From: Ardenticatenaceae bacterium
Lineage (GTDB): Bacteria; Chloroflexota; Anaerolineae; Promineifilales; Promineifilaceae
Length of the DNA stretch: 64,000 bases
Direction of reading: 5' to 3'
Assembly: GCA_020634435.1 (NCBI GenBank)
Contig: JACKBS010000008.1
Span: 434,001 to 498,000, forward strand
Both the position numbers and the translations under genes were made by a program. Below are positions 15,164 through 23,586 of this stretch, in pieces. The notes under the pieces were generated by a model, which was not told the DNA's origin, made no database searches, and saw only the letters and a program-made list of their open reading frames with translations. Position 1 is the first letter of the stretch. Each line of letters opens with the position of its first letter.

Positions 15164-17038
15164 ATGGCGTACACACCTCCCGAAAATATCCAGAAGATTC
15201 TCAAAAAGCTGCCTACCAGGCCAGGAGTTTATTTACATAAAGATAAACACGGCACAATTATTTACGTGGGCAAGGCGATCAATCTGCGCAACCGGGTGCG
15301 CTCTTACTTCCACACCAACGTGGATTCCGTTAAAACGCAGCGCCTGCGTCACGAAATTGCCGACCTGGAAATCATCACCACGGAATCGGAGCTGGAAGCG
15401 CTGCTTCTGGAAAACACCCTCATCAAAAAGCACCGCCCCAAATACAACGTTCGCCTCAAGGATGACAAGCGGTACCCGTACATCAAAGTTCATTGGGCCG
15501 AAGATTATCCCAAGGTGACCGTCACCCGACGCATGGACCGCGACGGCTCACGTTATTTTGGGCCGTACACCTCCGTTTGGGCCGTGCACCAAACGCTCGA
15601 CATGCTGCGCAAAATCTTCCCCTACCTCACCTGCGACCGGGTGATCAACGGTAAGGACGAACGCGCCTGCCTGTACTACGATATCAAGCTGTGCAACGGA
15701 CCGTGCATTGGTGCAGCCAGCAAACAGCAGTACCGCGACATGATCCAGTCGCTCATGGATTTCCTCAGCGGCAAGTCAGAGCACATTGTCAAAGAGGTCC
15801 AGGCCAAAATGGAAAAAGCAGCCGAAGACTTGAACTTTGAAAAAGCGGCCGAATTGCGCGACCAGCTTAAAGCAATCACTCTGGTGGTCTCCAAGCAAAA
15901 AGTAATCTCGGCCGCCAATGCCGACCAGGACGTGATTGCCTTTGCCCGCGAGCAGGGAGACGCTTGCGTACAAATCTTCTTCATTCGCTATGGCAAGCTC
16001 ATCGGGCGGGAATATTTCATGCTGGAAGGCACCGAGGGGGAGACGGACGAGGATGTACTGAGCGAGTTCATCACCCAGTTCTACGACGATGCGGCCCATA
16101 TTCCGCGCGAGGTGCTGCTGCCCAACCAGGTCTCTGAAGCGCTAGTGATTGAGGAGTGGCTGCGGCGCAAGCGGAGCACTAAGGTAACCATCCAGGTGCC
16201 CAGCCGGGGCAAAAAGCGAGAGCTGGTGGAAATGGTGAAAACCAACGCTCAGGACACGCTGGAAACGATACGCCAGCAGTGGGCGGCCGATCGCTCCAAG
16301 CACGTGACCGCAATGGCCGAGCTGCAAGAAGCGCTTAGCTTGCCATCGCCGCCCGCCCGCATCGAATGTTACGACATCAGCCACACCCAAGGCGCACAAA
16401 CGGTGGCCTCGATGGTGGTGTTTGTGCAGGGTGCGCCCAAGAAAAGTGATTATCGTCGCTTTAACGTGGTCACAGTGGGTAATGATGACTACGGGGCCAT
16501 GAAAGAGGTGCTGACGCGCCGCTTTGAGCGGTACAAGGAATCGCTGGCTGGTGAACTGCACGATCCGAACCAGATTGGCCAGCAGAAGAAAGAGACGGCA
16601 TGGTCGCTGCTGCCTGATTTGCTGATTGTGGATGGAGGCAAGGGGCAGCTGGCGATGGCTGTGGACGTGTTGCGCGAGTTTGGTCTGGAAAATGAGGTGC
16701 CGGTGACGGGTCTGGCCAAGCAGGAAGAAGAGCTGTTTGTGCCGGGCAAGTCGGCCTCGATTATGCTGCCGCGCCGCTCGGAGGGGCTGTATCTGGTGCA
16801 GCGGGTGCGGGATGAGGCGCACCGGTTTGCCAACACAGGGCACCGCAAGCGGCGGGCCAAGGCGGGTGTGGCCTCGATTTTAGACAGCATACCGGGGGTT
16901 GGCCCGAAGCGGCGCAAACAGCTATTGACCCATTTCGGCTCGCTGGATGATTTGCGTACGGCGACGATGGAAGAGATTGCTTCCGTGCCGGGCATTCCGG
17001 TGGAGGTGGCGGAAGCGGTGAAGGCACATCTGGCGTAG
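15164..17038 (+). CDS. uvrC: Excinuclease ABC subunit C
   Basis: This 624-residue nucleotide-excision-repair endonuclease makes both incisions with UvrAB. Domains in order: GIY-YIG nuclease (GVYLHKDKHGTIIYVGKAINL, about 19-45), UVR motif (AAEDLNFEKAAELRDQLKAI, about 215), RNase H-like 5' nuclease (IECYDISHTQGAQTVAS near 408), and tandem helix-hairpin-helix (ILDSIPGVGPKRRKQLL and IASVPGIPVEVAEAV) at the end. The start at 15164 matches family N-termini and the leaderless promoter. Two upstream in-frame starts lack support. Confidence 0.97.
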   Translation: MAYTPPENIQKILKKLPTRPGVYLHKDKHGTIIYVGKAINLRNRVRSYFHTNVDSVKTQRLRHEIADLEIITTESELEALLLENTLIKKHRPKYNVRLKDDKRYPYIKVHWAEDYPKVTVTRRMDRDGSRYFGPYTSVWAVHQTLDMLRKIFPYLTCDRVINGKDERACLYYDIKLCNGPCIGAASKQQYRDMIQSLMDFLSGKSEHIVKEVQAKMEKAAEDLNFEKAAELRDQLKAITLVVSKQKVISAANADQDVIAFAREQGDACVQIFFIRYGKLIGREYFMLEGTEGETDEDVLSEFITQFYDDAAHIPREVLLPNQVSEALVIEEWLRRKRSTKVTIQVPSRGKKRELVEMVKTNAQDTLETIRQQWAADRSKHVTAMAELQEALSLPSPPARIECYDISHTQGAQTVASMVVFVQGAPKKSDYRRFNVVTVGNDDYGAMKEVLTRRFERYKESLAGELHDPNQIGQQKKETAWSLLPDLLIVDGGKGQLAMAVDVLREFGLENEVPVTGLAKQEEELFVPGKSASIMLPRRSEGLYLVQRVRDEAHRFANTGHRKRRAKAGVASILDSIPGVGPKRRKQLLTHFGSLDDLRTATMEEIASVPGIPVEVAEAVKAHLA

Positions 17039-17054
17039 GCGTTCTTCGAACGCT

Positions 17055-17093
17055 AGAGATTGGAGATTGGTAATTGACTCAATCTCCAATCTC
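17055..17093. repeat. Hairpin repeat, TCTCCAATCTC family, between convergent genes
   Basis: AGAGATTGGAGATT (17055-17068) and AATCTCCAATCTCC (17081-17094) are complementary with one mismatch. It lies between the 3' ends of uvrC and the surface protein and may serve as a terminator for either strand. Confidence 0.75.
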
Positions 17094-17103
17094 CTCTATT
17101 TCC

Positions 17104-19944
17104 CTAATTTTTGATGACAAGTGGCAAATAGATTTTTTGCTCCGGCAGGGCGATGTCGATGGTATGGGTTTCGGTGACGGTGAAGCCGGTGTTGTTAACG
17201 GCCGTTACCACCACACTCTTACTCCCCCCACTGGCCCACGACAGGCTGATCGTGTTGGTCAGGCCCTCTGTGTTGGTAATGGGATCGTGGCCGGTGATTT
17301 CCCAGGTGTAGGTCACTGGGGTGGTCGTGGTGAGCGGGCTAATCGCGGCGGTGAAGTCGTAGCTGATGTTGGTTGCGCCGCTGGTGGGTCCGGTGATGGC
17401 CACGGAATCGGCGGCGACGTCTGGCAGGCTGATGTGAATGTTTTGACTTTGACTGACGGGAATGCCGGAGCTGTTAACGGCCGTTACCGTCACCACCTTA
17501 TCTCCCGCATTGCTCCAACTGAGCATAACCGTGTCGCTGATGCCGCCAGTGTTGGTGATAGTGCCGTGGTCGGTGATGTCCCAGGTGTAGGTGATGGGGG
17601 TGCTGGTGTGGTTGGGGCTGACGGTGGCGGTGAAAGTGTAGCTGGCTTCCGTCTCGCCTGCGGTTGGCCCTTCAATGGCGACGGAACTGGGTGTTGAGGC
17701 CAGTTGGCCGCAGCTGGTATCGAAACTCACAAATTCCAGCAGCAGCCAGTTGGTGGTTACGCTGTAGCCCAGCAGGCGGAAGATGGCGAACTGAGTCGTG
17801 TGGAAATTGCCGCTGGCCCCACCTCCCGCAAAACTATCCCAAACAGGCAAGCGGAGGGTTCGCTCTAGATTAATGTGCGTTTCTAACTGCTCTTGCACAG
17901 ATGTGGAGTTGACCGAACCAGTGCTGGCGGCAATCCAGTCACCGAGGTGCAGGGCGTGGTCGGTGGGATCACCGGGTTCAATGTAGCCGGGGACATTGAA
18001 GTCAAAGCCCGAACCAGGAATACCAGGACCTGGGAAACAGTAGCTGCCCGTACACGCATTATAGTTGGTGCTATCGCCGGGCCAAGTGAGACTGTTTGCT
18101 AATGTGTTGGCATTGGCCGAGACGCCCCGATTCCACACCAGCCAGCCAAAGTTGCCGCTACCAACGCCGTTATAAATACGGAAAATATCGCCGGGCGTGG
18201 CGTCGAGCAAGGGAATGTCGTCCTGATGGTCCAGGAAGCTGGCGTAGATGGGTGGATTGGCCGGGTAGGAAAATTCAGCAGCGCTGGGATAGGGATTGCT
18301 GCCTACACCCGGCGCAGTGACGGAGCGTGCTTCTTCCTGGATGCCGATGGGGAAAGCGGCGCAGCCTAGAGTTGAATTGTCAGGTAATGGTATCTGGACT
18401 GTAGGCATCTGCCAGGTGTAGGTGTCGTAGTAACCACCATCGTAACGAACCATAAGGCGACCGCCATAAAACGGGGTGCAGGTTTCGGCGGTGGGATTTT
18501 GCCAGTCGCAGCTGTTTAAATCGCCTGGAATGGTAATTTGGTACGGCGGATTGACCCATTGGGTGCCGCACTCGCCTGGTCGGCAGCGCACACCTGAAGC
18601 GATGCCATCCGGATCATCTTGCCCGGAAACGGCAAAAGCCATAGCCCAATCGGTTTGATTGGGATCGTAGCCCAATGGATTGCTCACATCTGGCGTAAAG
18701 GCGATGGTATCAAAGAAAAAAACGATGGGTGGTTGGGCACCTGAATCACTGTCAAACAGGTAGAGGTGAAGCGTTTCTCCAGCCAATTCAGGTCCGATAT
18801 AAGCTAAAGGAATACCGACGGGATTGTCAAAGACTGAATTTTGGACGAGGATGTCAACGGCCGTAATTTCCACCCCAGCTGCATCGTGCGAACCCGGGTG
18901 ATTGAGCAGATATAGGTTTCGCGCATTGACTTCACTTGGCACGCTGTTGACATAGCTCGGCGGCCCGGCCCAAACTTCGTAGCCGTTTTCTGAGGTGCCG
19001 CTCATCGCCTGCACGTCCAGGTAGAGGTATCGCCCGCCGGTTGCCGGATTCACAAAAATGTTGGGCACATCGGTGGTCAGATCCACTTCAAAGCTGTCAA
19101 TTGTACGGGCAATGGCTGGCACGCTCGCGCCTGGGCTGTCTACGGTAGAAAATGGTACAGTCGCTCCTGGGGAAACCCAGCGCATATCGGTCAGATGATC
19201 GCCGTTATCCCGTATGCCATCTCCTGTCTGGCCAAAGTAATCTACCAGCGGGATTTTTGCCAGGGTTTCCTCCGTATTTTGGGCAAAGTAGGAGAGACTG
19301 TAGCGTGTCTGGGTATTGGCACTGGTTGTGTAGCTGGCAGGATTGGTGCAAGTTGCCAAATTACGGATGCGATTTTCATCGATGCGTACGAACCAGAAGG
19401 GATTGATCTGGTCCAAATCAAGATTGGGCGCGCCATTGACCAAGTTTAGTTCATCGGTGCGCAGCAAGCATGGTTGCACTCGACTTGAGTCACCCCCATC
19501 TTGGCCGCACGTTTTGGAGTCAATGGCATCAAGGCCATTGTTGATGGCAGTGTTTGAACGGTTAATGGTGAAACTGTTGTTGGCAGTGTTCATTGAGTCC
19601 GGGTCAAACAGTTCAATACGCACGATATCATGGGCATAAGTAGGGGGGATGTAGATGCGGTAGGTGAAGGTGTAAGGGCCAGGTGCGAATATGCTGTCTA
19701 GCGGCGAATAGGGATCGCCCATGTGGATGCAGCTACCTGGTCCCATAACGGCCTGGTTAGAGGTGGCGATACGGCCGTCTCGTGCGGTCCGGCTGGTGAT
19801 AATGCCCAGGCCAGGGTAGATGGGATCAATAGGCGTGGCGGCCTGGGGGGTGGGCGCTGAGGCCGCTTTTAGCTGGTGGCTGGTCACATAAACGGTGCTT
19901 AACAGAGTAAGAAACAGCGTCACAACCAAGATTGCTTTTTTCAT
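17104..19944 (-). CDS. Secreted surface protein with tandem Ig/PKD-like domains and C-terminal LPLV motif
   Basis: This encodes 946 residues. Residues 1-29 form a signal peptide (MKKAILVVTLFLTLLS). The long central part has no recognised catalytic domain; it contains DPDSMNTANNSF and many Asp/Asn/Gly turns. Near the C-terminus are two homologous Ig/PKD-like modules of about 90 residues, each starting V-A-I-x-GPT and containing YTFTATVSPNHTSTPITYTW or its equivalent. The last residues, IYLPLVIKN, match a motif often seen at the ends of exported Chloroflexota proteins. Function is unknown; adhesion or matrix roles are guesses. GAGGA precedes ATG 19944. Confidence 0.85.
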   Translation of the reverse strand: MKKAILVVTLFLTLLSTVYVTSHQLKAASAPTPQAATPIDPIYPGLGIITSRTARDGRIATSNQAVMGPGSCIHMGDPYSPLDSIFAPGPYTFTYRIYIPPTYAHDIVRIELFDPDSMNTANNSFTINRSNTAINNGLDAIDSKTCGQDGGDSSRVQPCLLRTDELNLVNGAPNLDLDQINPFWFVRIDENRIRNLATCTNPASYTTSANTQTRYSLSYFAQNTEETLAKIPLVDYFGQTGDGIRDNGDHLTDMRWVSPGATVPFSTVDSPGASVPAIARTIDSFEVDLTTDVPNIFVNPATGGRYLYLDVQAMSGTSENGYEVWAGPPSYVNSVPSEVNARNLYLLNHPGSHDAAGVEITAVDILVQNSVFDNPVGIPLAYIGPELAGETLHLYLFDSDSGAQPPIVFFFDTIAFTPDVSNPLGYDPNQTDWAMAFAVSGQDDPDGIASGVRCRPGECGTQWVNPPYQITIPGDLNSCDWQNPTAETCTPFYGGRLMVRYDGGYYDTYTWQMPTVQIPLPDNSTLGCAAFPIGIQEEARSVTAPGVGSNPYPSAAEFSYPANPPIYASFLDHQDDIPLLDATPGDIFRIYNGVGSGNFGWLVWNRGVSANANTLANSLTWPGDSTNYNACTGSYCFPGPGIPGSGFDFNVPGYIEPGDPTDHALHLGDWIAASTGSVNSTSVQEQLETHINLERTLRLPVWDSFAGGGASGNFHTTQFAIFRLLGYSVTTNWLLLEFVSFDTSCGQLASTPSSVAIEGPTAGETEASYTFTATVSPNHTSTPITYTWDITDHGTITNTGGISDTVMLSWSNAGDKVVTVTAVNSSGIPVSQSQNIHISLPDVAADSVAITGPTSGATNISYDFTAAISPLTTTTPVTYTWEITGHDPITNTEGLTNTISLSWASGGSKSVVVTAVNNTGFTVTETHTIDIALPEQKIYLPLVIKN

Positions 19945-20330
19945 CACAGTTCCTCTTTGCCATACGACTGTGCCGCGCGGTGAGGCGAACGGCCGTTTCG
20001 ATAAATTTTCCTAATTCAGCGAGTTGGTTGAATCCAAAAACGTGGCACGGGCAAAAAGAAAACCCGTAGATGATTCAGGTATTGTAACCTCAATCATCTG
20101 CGGGGAAACATACAAAATTGATTAAGACCCGGCAAGCACCTGGGTGTTTGTCGTAATTCTGAACCTTGCTTTCCACTGATGCCGCCGATTGAAAATCGGC
20201 GTTTGTCACAAAAAACGCGCTAAAGCGCGTGAATGCCCCTGTGTAATGTGCTTTAGCACGTTTTTTTGTATAAGCCCATGAATTCATTCATAGGTTATTT
20301 ATTGATTACGGCCGTTTCCCCCGCAAAATT
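19945..20330. other. Intergenic region with hairpins
   Basis: No gene was found. The stretch includes one ACGGCCGT, a GCCGATT/AATCGGC hairpin (20184-20200), an ACGCGC-TAAA-GCGCGT hairpin and a GTGC-TTTA-GCAC hairpin followed by T7 (20249-20267). Confidence 0.6.
20210..20230 (-). terminator. Terminator downstream of the 34-residue membrane protein
   Basis: On the minus strand ACGCGC-TTTA-GCGCGT is followed by TTTTT. It is about 100 bases past the stop of the small gene at 20331-20435. A related hairpin at 20249-20258 with a T-run reads on the plus strand. Confidence 0.65.
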
Positions 20331-20435
20331 TTAGTAGCGCGACACTGGCCGACTCAGCGACACACCGACAACAATCCCAATGATGAGCGCAATGAGACCA
20401 ATGATGACAATTGTTGAGAGTTGAATAGCAATCAT
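20331..20435 (-). CDS. 34-residue single-span membrane protein
   Basis: A short gene reads ATG at 20435 to TAA at 20331-20333. Its Shine-Dalgarno GGAGGT, 5 bases before the ATG, is among the strongest in the window. The peptide begins MIAIQLSTIVIIGLI, has one uninterrupted hydrophobic helix of about 22 residues (Ile/Val/Leu/Gly) and ends with a basic tail SRPVSRY. Net charge predicts the C-terminus in the cytoplasm. A terminator lies downstream. Single-span proteins of this size often modulate a larger membrane complex; no partner can be named. No homologue is recognised. Confidence 0.7.
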   Translation of the reverse strand: MIAIQLSTIVIIGLIALIIGIVVGVSLSRPVSRY

Positions 20436-20635
20436 ACTGCACCTCCATGTGTCTTAACTTCACAGTACAAACTTGATGTGCCCTAAGGTTACCATGCCTG
20501 GCGGCATTGGCCCTTGCATAAATCCGATGCGCATCAGACAAACCAGCCACAAATATGATAGGTTGCCTGCCCTAAATCGCGGTTAAGACGTTGGTGAACA
20601 GGTTAATCGAATAGGTCTCATTGGCGCGCCGTCGC

Positions 20636-20664
20636 TTGTCAGGCCTGGGTTAACCACTTACAAT
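20636..20664 (+). promoter_or_regulatory. Sigma-70-type promoter of the kinase-fold gene
   Basis: TTGTCA (20636-20641), a 17-base spacer and TACAAT (20659-20664) make a near-consensus promoter. The predicted start of transcription (about 20671) is within three bases of ATG 20674, so the mRNA is leaderless or nearly so. Confidence 0.75.
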
Positions 20665-20673
20665 GTGTCCACG

Positions 20674-21903
20674 ATGAGACAATCCAAGTTGCTCGCTACC
20701 CAACTGCAAAGACGCGATCTCGATGCCTGGACGGCGCTGCTGCGTGACCATATGGCGCTGGAAGATTTGGTGGTAACGGCCGTTTCTGCCCAGCCTATTA
20801 CCCCACGCACCAAAAACAGCCGCCGCATGACGCGCTATATTTTGGATTTGGCCGGCCATTCGGACCCCGTCAGCCTGATTGGACGGCACGTTGAAGCTGT
20901 GGAAGCTGCCTTTTATCGTGACTTTGCTCTGCGCTTGCCCGACCTGACCACCGGCTGCCTTTTTTTGCATCAGGCCGAAGCCAACGGCAGCGGTTGGGTG
21001 GTGTTGGACGATGTGCCCAACGATATTGACCCTGGCCGCTGGGCGGTGGCCGACGTTAATGCCATCCTGGATAAATTGGCCCATCTGCACGCCACTTTTG
21101 TGGATCAGGCGGATGAGCTAATCGGGGCGGGGCTGCCGCTGCGGTTGGATCGCACCGAGTATCCCTGGTCCACGCTAGTTTCCCAGCAAGCGGTCTATTT
21201 TGAAGAAGGGCCAGCGGCGATTTTGTCGCAGCACGCCCTGGTTCAGGCGGGACAGTTGGCCCCCTTGTTCTTGCAGGCGGCCAACGGGCTGGTAGTGATG
21301 CGCGATCTGGGTGGCTGGCCGGGCATCTTGGGCGAATCTCACCTGACGGCCGTTTCCGATCTCCTCGATGATCCGGTGCCGCTGCTGGAGCCGCTGCGCC
21401 AGCTGCCGCCCACGCTGCTGCACGGTGACCCCAACAACCATCATTGGCGCGTCACCGTCTTTGAAGATCAACGGCTGACTGGCTGGCAAACAGCTGCTGT
21501 AGGCCCGGGCATTTGCGATCTGGTTAGCTTTATCGAACAGTTTGGTCTGCTAGAGAGCCGAGAACAGGGTAGCGGCTTCAAAACACGGCCGTTGTGGCCC
21601 GTGGACGAAGAAGCCATCATCGACGGCTATCTGCTGGCGCTGTCGCATCGGCTGGGCAACCGGGTAAACACCCGCGCATTGCGCCAGGCGATTCCGGCGG
21701 CGCGCTGCCTCTATGTGCTCACCAACTGGTTCCCCCACTTTGCCACCTGGTTTAATGAGATGCCCAACAAGTTTACCTGGCAAAAGGTCAACCGCATGGC
21801 ACCCAGTGAATTTGCCAACACACCACTGCAAGGCTTTTTAGAGTTACGGCCGTATCTTTCTGGGGTGTTCGAGCGCTTCATTTTGGCTTTCCGCTCCCTC
21901 TAA
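20674..21903 (+). CDS. Aminoglycoside phosphotransferase/kinase-fold (APH) family protein
   Basis: This encodes 409 residues. The C-terminal lobe shows the APH/choline-kinase catalytic pattern: LPPTLLHGDPNNHHWRV (Brenner-type HGD-x-x-x-x-N, with Asp as base) followed by the metal-binding region DLVSFIEQFGLL. The N-terminal lobe is weakly conserved (RYILDLAGHSDPVSLIGRHVEAVEAAFYRDFAL). Such proteins phosphorylate small molecules such as sugars, amino alcohols or drugs; the substrate cannot be predicted and resistance should not be assumed. ATG 20674 is chosen because the promoter places the transcript start there; a GTG at 20665 lies next to the -10 box. Confidence 0.8.
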   Translation: MRQSKLLATQLQRRDLDAWTALLRDHMALEDLVVTAVSAQPITPRTKNSRRMTRYILDLAGHSDPVSLIGRHVEAVEAAFYRDFALRLPDLTTGCLFLHQAEANGSGWVVLDDVPNDIDPGRWAVADVNAILDKLAHLHATFVDQADELIGAGLPLRLDRTEYPWSTLVSQQAVYFEEGPAAILSQHALVQAGQLAPLFLQAANGLVVMRDLGGWPGILGESHLTAVSDLLDDPVPLLEPLRQLPPTLLHGDPNNHHWRVTVFEDQRLTGWQTAAVGPGICDLVSFIEQFGLLESREQGSGFKTRPLWPVDEEAIIDGYLLALSHRLGNRVNTRALRQAIPAARCLYVLTNWFPHFATWFNEMPNKFTWQKVNRMAPSEFANTPLQGFLELRPYLSGVFERFILAFRSL

Positions 21904-21963
21904 GCTTTGCGACGATTCACCATTCCCAACGTAGAGCAAGCGAACTTAATTTGTAACTGTACC

Positions 21964-22026
21964 GGTGCGACGCACTTATACCGGAGCAAGTAGCGTCAAA
22001 ATCCATCTTTGAAAGTGCGTCGCACC
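21964..22026. repeat. Inverted repeat GGTGCGACGCACTT
   Basis: Perfect 14-bp arms at 21964-21977 and 22013-22026 enclose 35 bases. Each arm itself contains GTGCGACGCAC, a near-palindrome. It is MITE/REP-like, between the kinase-fold gene and the DUF456 gene. Confidence 0.75.
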
Positions 22027-22072
22027 TCTAGGACGTGAATAGATACCTTAATTTTTATCCGCTGGAGGATTT

Positions 22073-22567
22073 GTGACCGGATTATTTGAAGCCCTTTCTG
22101 TGGGGGTTGTAGTTGTAATTTTACTGTTTGGCCTGGTAGGCACGCTCATCCCCATCATCCCTGGTGTGCTGCTCATGTGGCTCACCGTTTTCATCTATGC
22201 ATGGGTGGATGGATTTACGGCCGTATCTACCGCATCGTTCGTAGTCATCACCCTCATTGCCCTTGTCACCGGCACATCTGACATCTGGCTAACCCTCTTT
22301 GGCGCTAAAAAAGGCGGCGCGTCCATCAAATCCATGCTCATCGGCACGCTGGGCGCTATCGTCGGCTCGTTTGTTTTTCCCATCGTGGGCACGATTGCCG
22401 GTTACATTGCGGGCGTCCTGCTGGGCGAATATTGGCAGCACGGCGATTGGGAAATTGCTAAAAAAGCCGGGATCGGGGGATTGGCGGGCTGGGGTATCGC
22501 TACCGTCATCCAGTTCATCGGAGGCATTTTTATCTTGATCATCTTTTTATGGCAGGTACTTTTTTAG
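22073..22567 (+). CDS. DUF456 family membrane protein
   Basis: This 164-residue protein has four or five hydrophobic helices with glycine zippers (GTLIPIIPGVLLMWLTVFIYAW, GTLGAIVGSFVFPIVGTIAGYIAGVLLGEY). The pairing of P-x-x-PG in the first helices with G-A-x-x-GG-x-x-x-S and the GxxxG-rich later half is typical of DUF456, whose role is unknown. GTG 22073 is used because GGAGG lies 7 bases upstream. No other start fits. Confidence 0.85.
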   Translation: MTGLFEALSVGVVVVILLFGLVGTLIPIIPGVLLMWLTVFIYAWVDGFTAVSTASFVVITLIALVTGTSDIWLTLFGAKKGGASIKSMLIGTLGAIVGSFVFPIVGTIAGYIAGVLLGEYWQHGDWEIAKKAGIGGLAGWGIATVIQFIGGIFILIIFLWQVLF

Positions 22568-22570
22568 GCG

Positions 22571-22603
22571 ATTTTCCCGGAAACTCGCAGTTTCCGGGAA
22601 AAT
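22571..22603. repeat. Perfect palindromic hairpin (15-bp arms)
   Basis: ATTTTCCCGGAAACT (22571-22585), loop CGC, then its exact complement to 22603. It starts 4 bases after the DUF456 stop and ends 10 bases before the next ATG. It may be a terminator or processing hairpin, but has A-rich rather than T-rich sequence after the stem. Confidence 0.8.
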
Positions 22604-22612
22604 AAAACAACT

Positions 22613-22984
22613 ATGGATCTCCCCGAATTTCTCCGCACATTTGGCATTACCTTACTGACCCTGATGGGCATCTCACTGGCGTTGGCGCTGCTGCTGCTCA
22701 TTGTGGTTTGGCGCAAAGTGAAGCGCCTGAACATTCCCCATGACGCTACCTTTGGCGAAACGCTCCTGTTGACCCCGCTGCTTGTTGTTCTCATGATTGA
22801 TCTGTTGGATTTTGGCCTCGATTTCCTGGCTGCGCCCTTTTCATGGATCATTCTGGACCGACTTGGGTTAAAAGCGCTGCGCGGTGTGTCGGTGGTAGAG
22901 GCCATAATTCCCTTTACGCAAGCCATTCCCACCATGACTATCGCCTGGCTCTGGGTGCGCCTCTTCCCCGGCACCATTCAATAA
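22613..22984 (+). CDS. Small membrane protein of unknown function
   Basis: This encodes 123 residues with a first helix (ITLLTLMGISLALALLLLIVVW), a basic stretch (RKVKRLNIPHD), a second long hydrophobic region (LLLTPLLVVLMIDLLDFGLDFLAAPF) and a third (AIIPFTQAIPTMTIAWLWVRLF). The acidic residues in the second helix (MIDLLDFGLD) are unusual. I do not recognise the family. It follows the DUF456 gene after a palindromic hairpin and may be co-expressed with it. A terminator lies just past the stop. Confidence 0.7.
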   Translation: MDLPEFLRTFGITLLTLMGISLALALLLLIVVWRKVKRLNIPHDATFGETLLLTPLLVVLMIDLLDFGLDFLAAPFSWIILDRLGLKALRGVSVVEAIIPFTQAIPTMTIAWLWVRLFPGTIQ

Positions 22985-22985
22985 A

Positions 22986-23019
22986 AAAGCTGGCAATCTC
23001 CCTAGGGACTGCCAGCTTT
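22986..23019. terminator. Bidirectional terminator between convergent genes
   Basis: AAAGCTGGCA (22986-22995) and TGCCAGCTTT (23010-23019) form a 10-bp stem flanked by A and T tracts. It lies between the small membrane gene (+) and the toxin gene (-). Confidence 0.85.
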
Positions 23020-23051
23020 CTAAACAATATTAACGGTAGTAGGTGCTTTTC

Positions 23052-23318
23052 TTAGGGAAACCGCCGATAGATGTCCTTGCGGTGCAAAATCCTGACGAAA
23101 ATCACTGTTTGTTTCTCAACTTCTATGCCTATCCGATAATCACCAAGACGAATGCGAAAATATGATTCGTAGCCCTGCAACTTTTTCAGGTTTGAGATTT
23201 CACCCAGTTCCTGGGCTGCTTTTACTTGCTCCAGAACATCCCGCACGCGCTTCAACAACTGTTTGTCTTTTACGCGCTTCAAATCTTTGGCAAAGCTGGA
23301 TTCGTAAAAGACTTCCAC
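23052..23318 (-). CDS. RelE/ParE-family toxin
   Basis: This 88-residue protein has the RelE fold pattern: VFYESSFAKDLKRVKDKQLLKRVRDVLE helices, then NLKKLQGYESYFRIRLGDYRIGIEVEKQTVIFVRILHRKDIYRRFP. The core L-x-G-x-x-x-x-x-R-x-R-x-x-x-YR-I and C-terminal H-R-x-x-x-Y-R are classic; such toxins cleave mRNA at the ribosome. It begins with GTG four bases after the stop of the antitoxin gene, so the pair is coupled. Confidence 0.9.
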   Translation of the reverse strand: MEVFYESSFAKDLKRVKDKQLLKRVRDVLEQVKAAQELGEISNLKKLQGYESYFRIRLGDYRIGIEVEKQTVIFVRILHRKDIYRRFP

Positions 23319-23322
23319 GCTT

Positions 23323-23523
23323 TTAACCCTCTAAGATGGCGGTAATTTCATCTTCATCTACAAATCTATTTTTCCGGCCTTCGCGGATTGCTGCTACTAA
23401 ACCTGCTTCTTCAAGTGCTTCAGTTACAATTTCAAAGAACAAATCCTGACGTTCGTTCATAAGCTCAAGCAGTGCTTCTTTAAGGAGCTTTTTTGCATGA
23501 ATTTCATCAATTGTCAATTCCAT
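23323..23523 (-). CDS. Antitoxin of the RelE-type pair
   Basis: This 66-residue acidic protein (MELTIDEIHAKKLLKEALLELM, ending DEDEITAILEG) is encoded just ahead of the toxin. It lacks an obvious DNA-binding domain. Small helical antitoxins of this kind wrap the toxin and neutralise it. Identity is inferred from size, charge and position, not from a recognised motif. Confidence 0.8.
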   Translation of the reverse strand: MELTIDEIHAKKLLKEALLELMNERQDLFFEIVTEALEEAGLVAAIREGRKNRFVDEDEITAILEG

Positions 23524-23586
23524 CGCTCACCATTCCTTAAAAATCTGATCTTGCAGCAGTATAACATAGAGAGTCCGCAATTTCCC

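Noticed and set aside
20299..20550. 83-residue minus-strand frame
   Set aside because: It overlaps the 34-residue membrane gene, which has the better ribosome site and a coherent hydrophobic helix.
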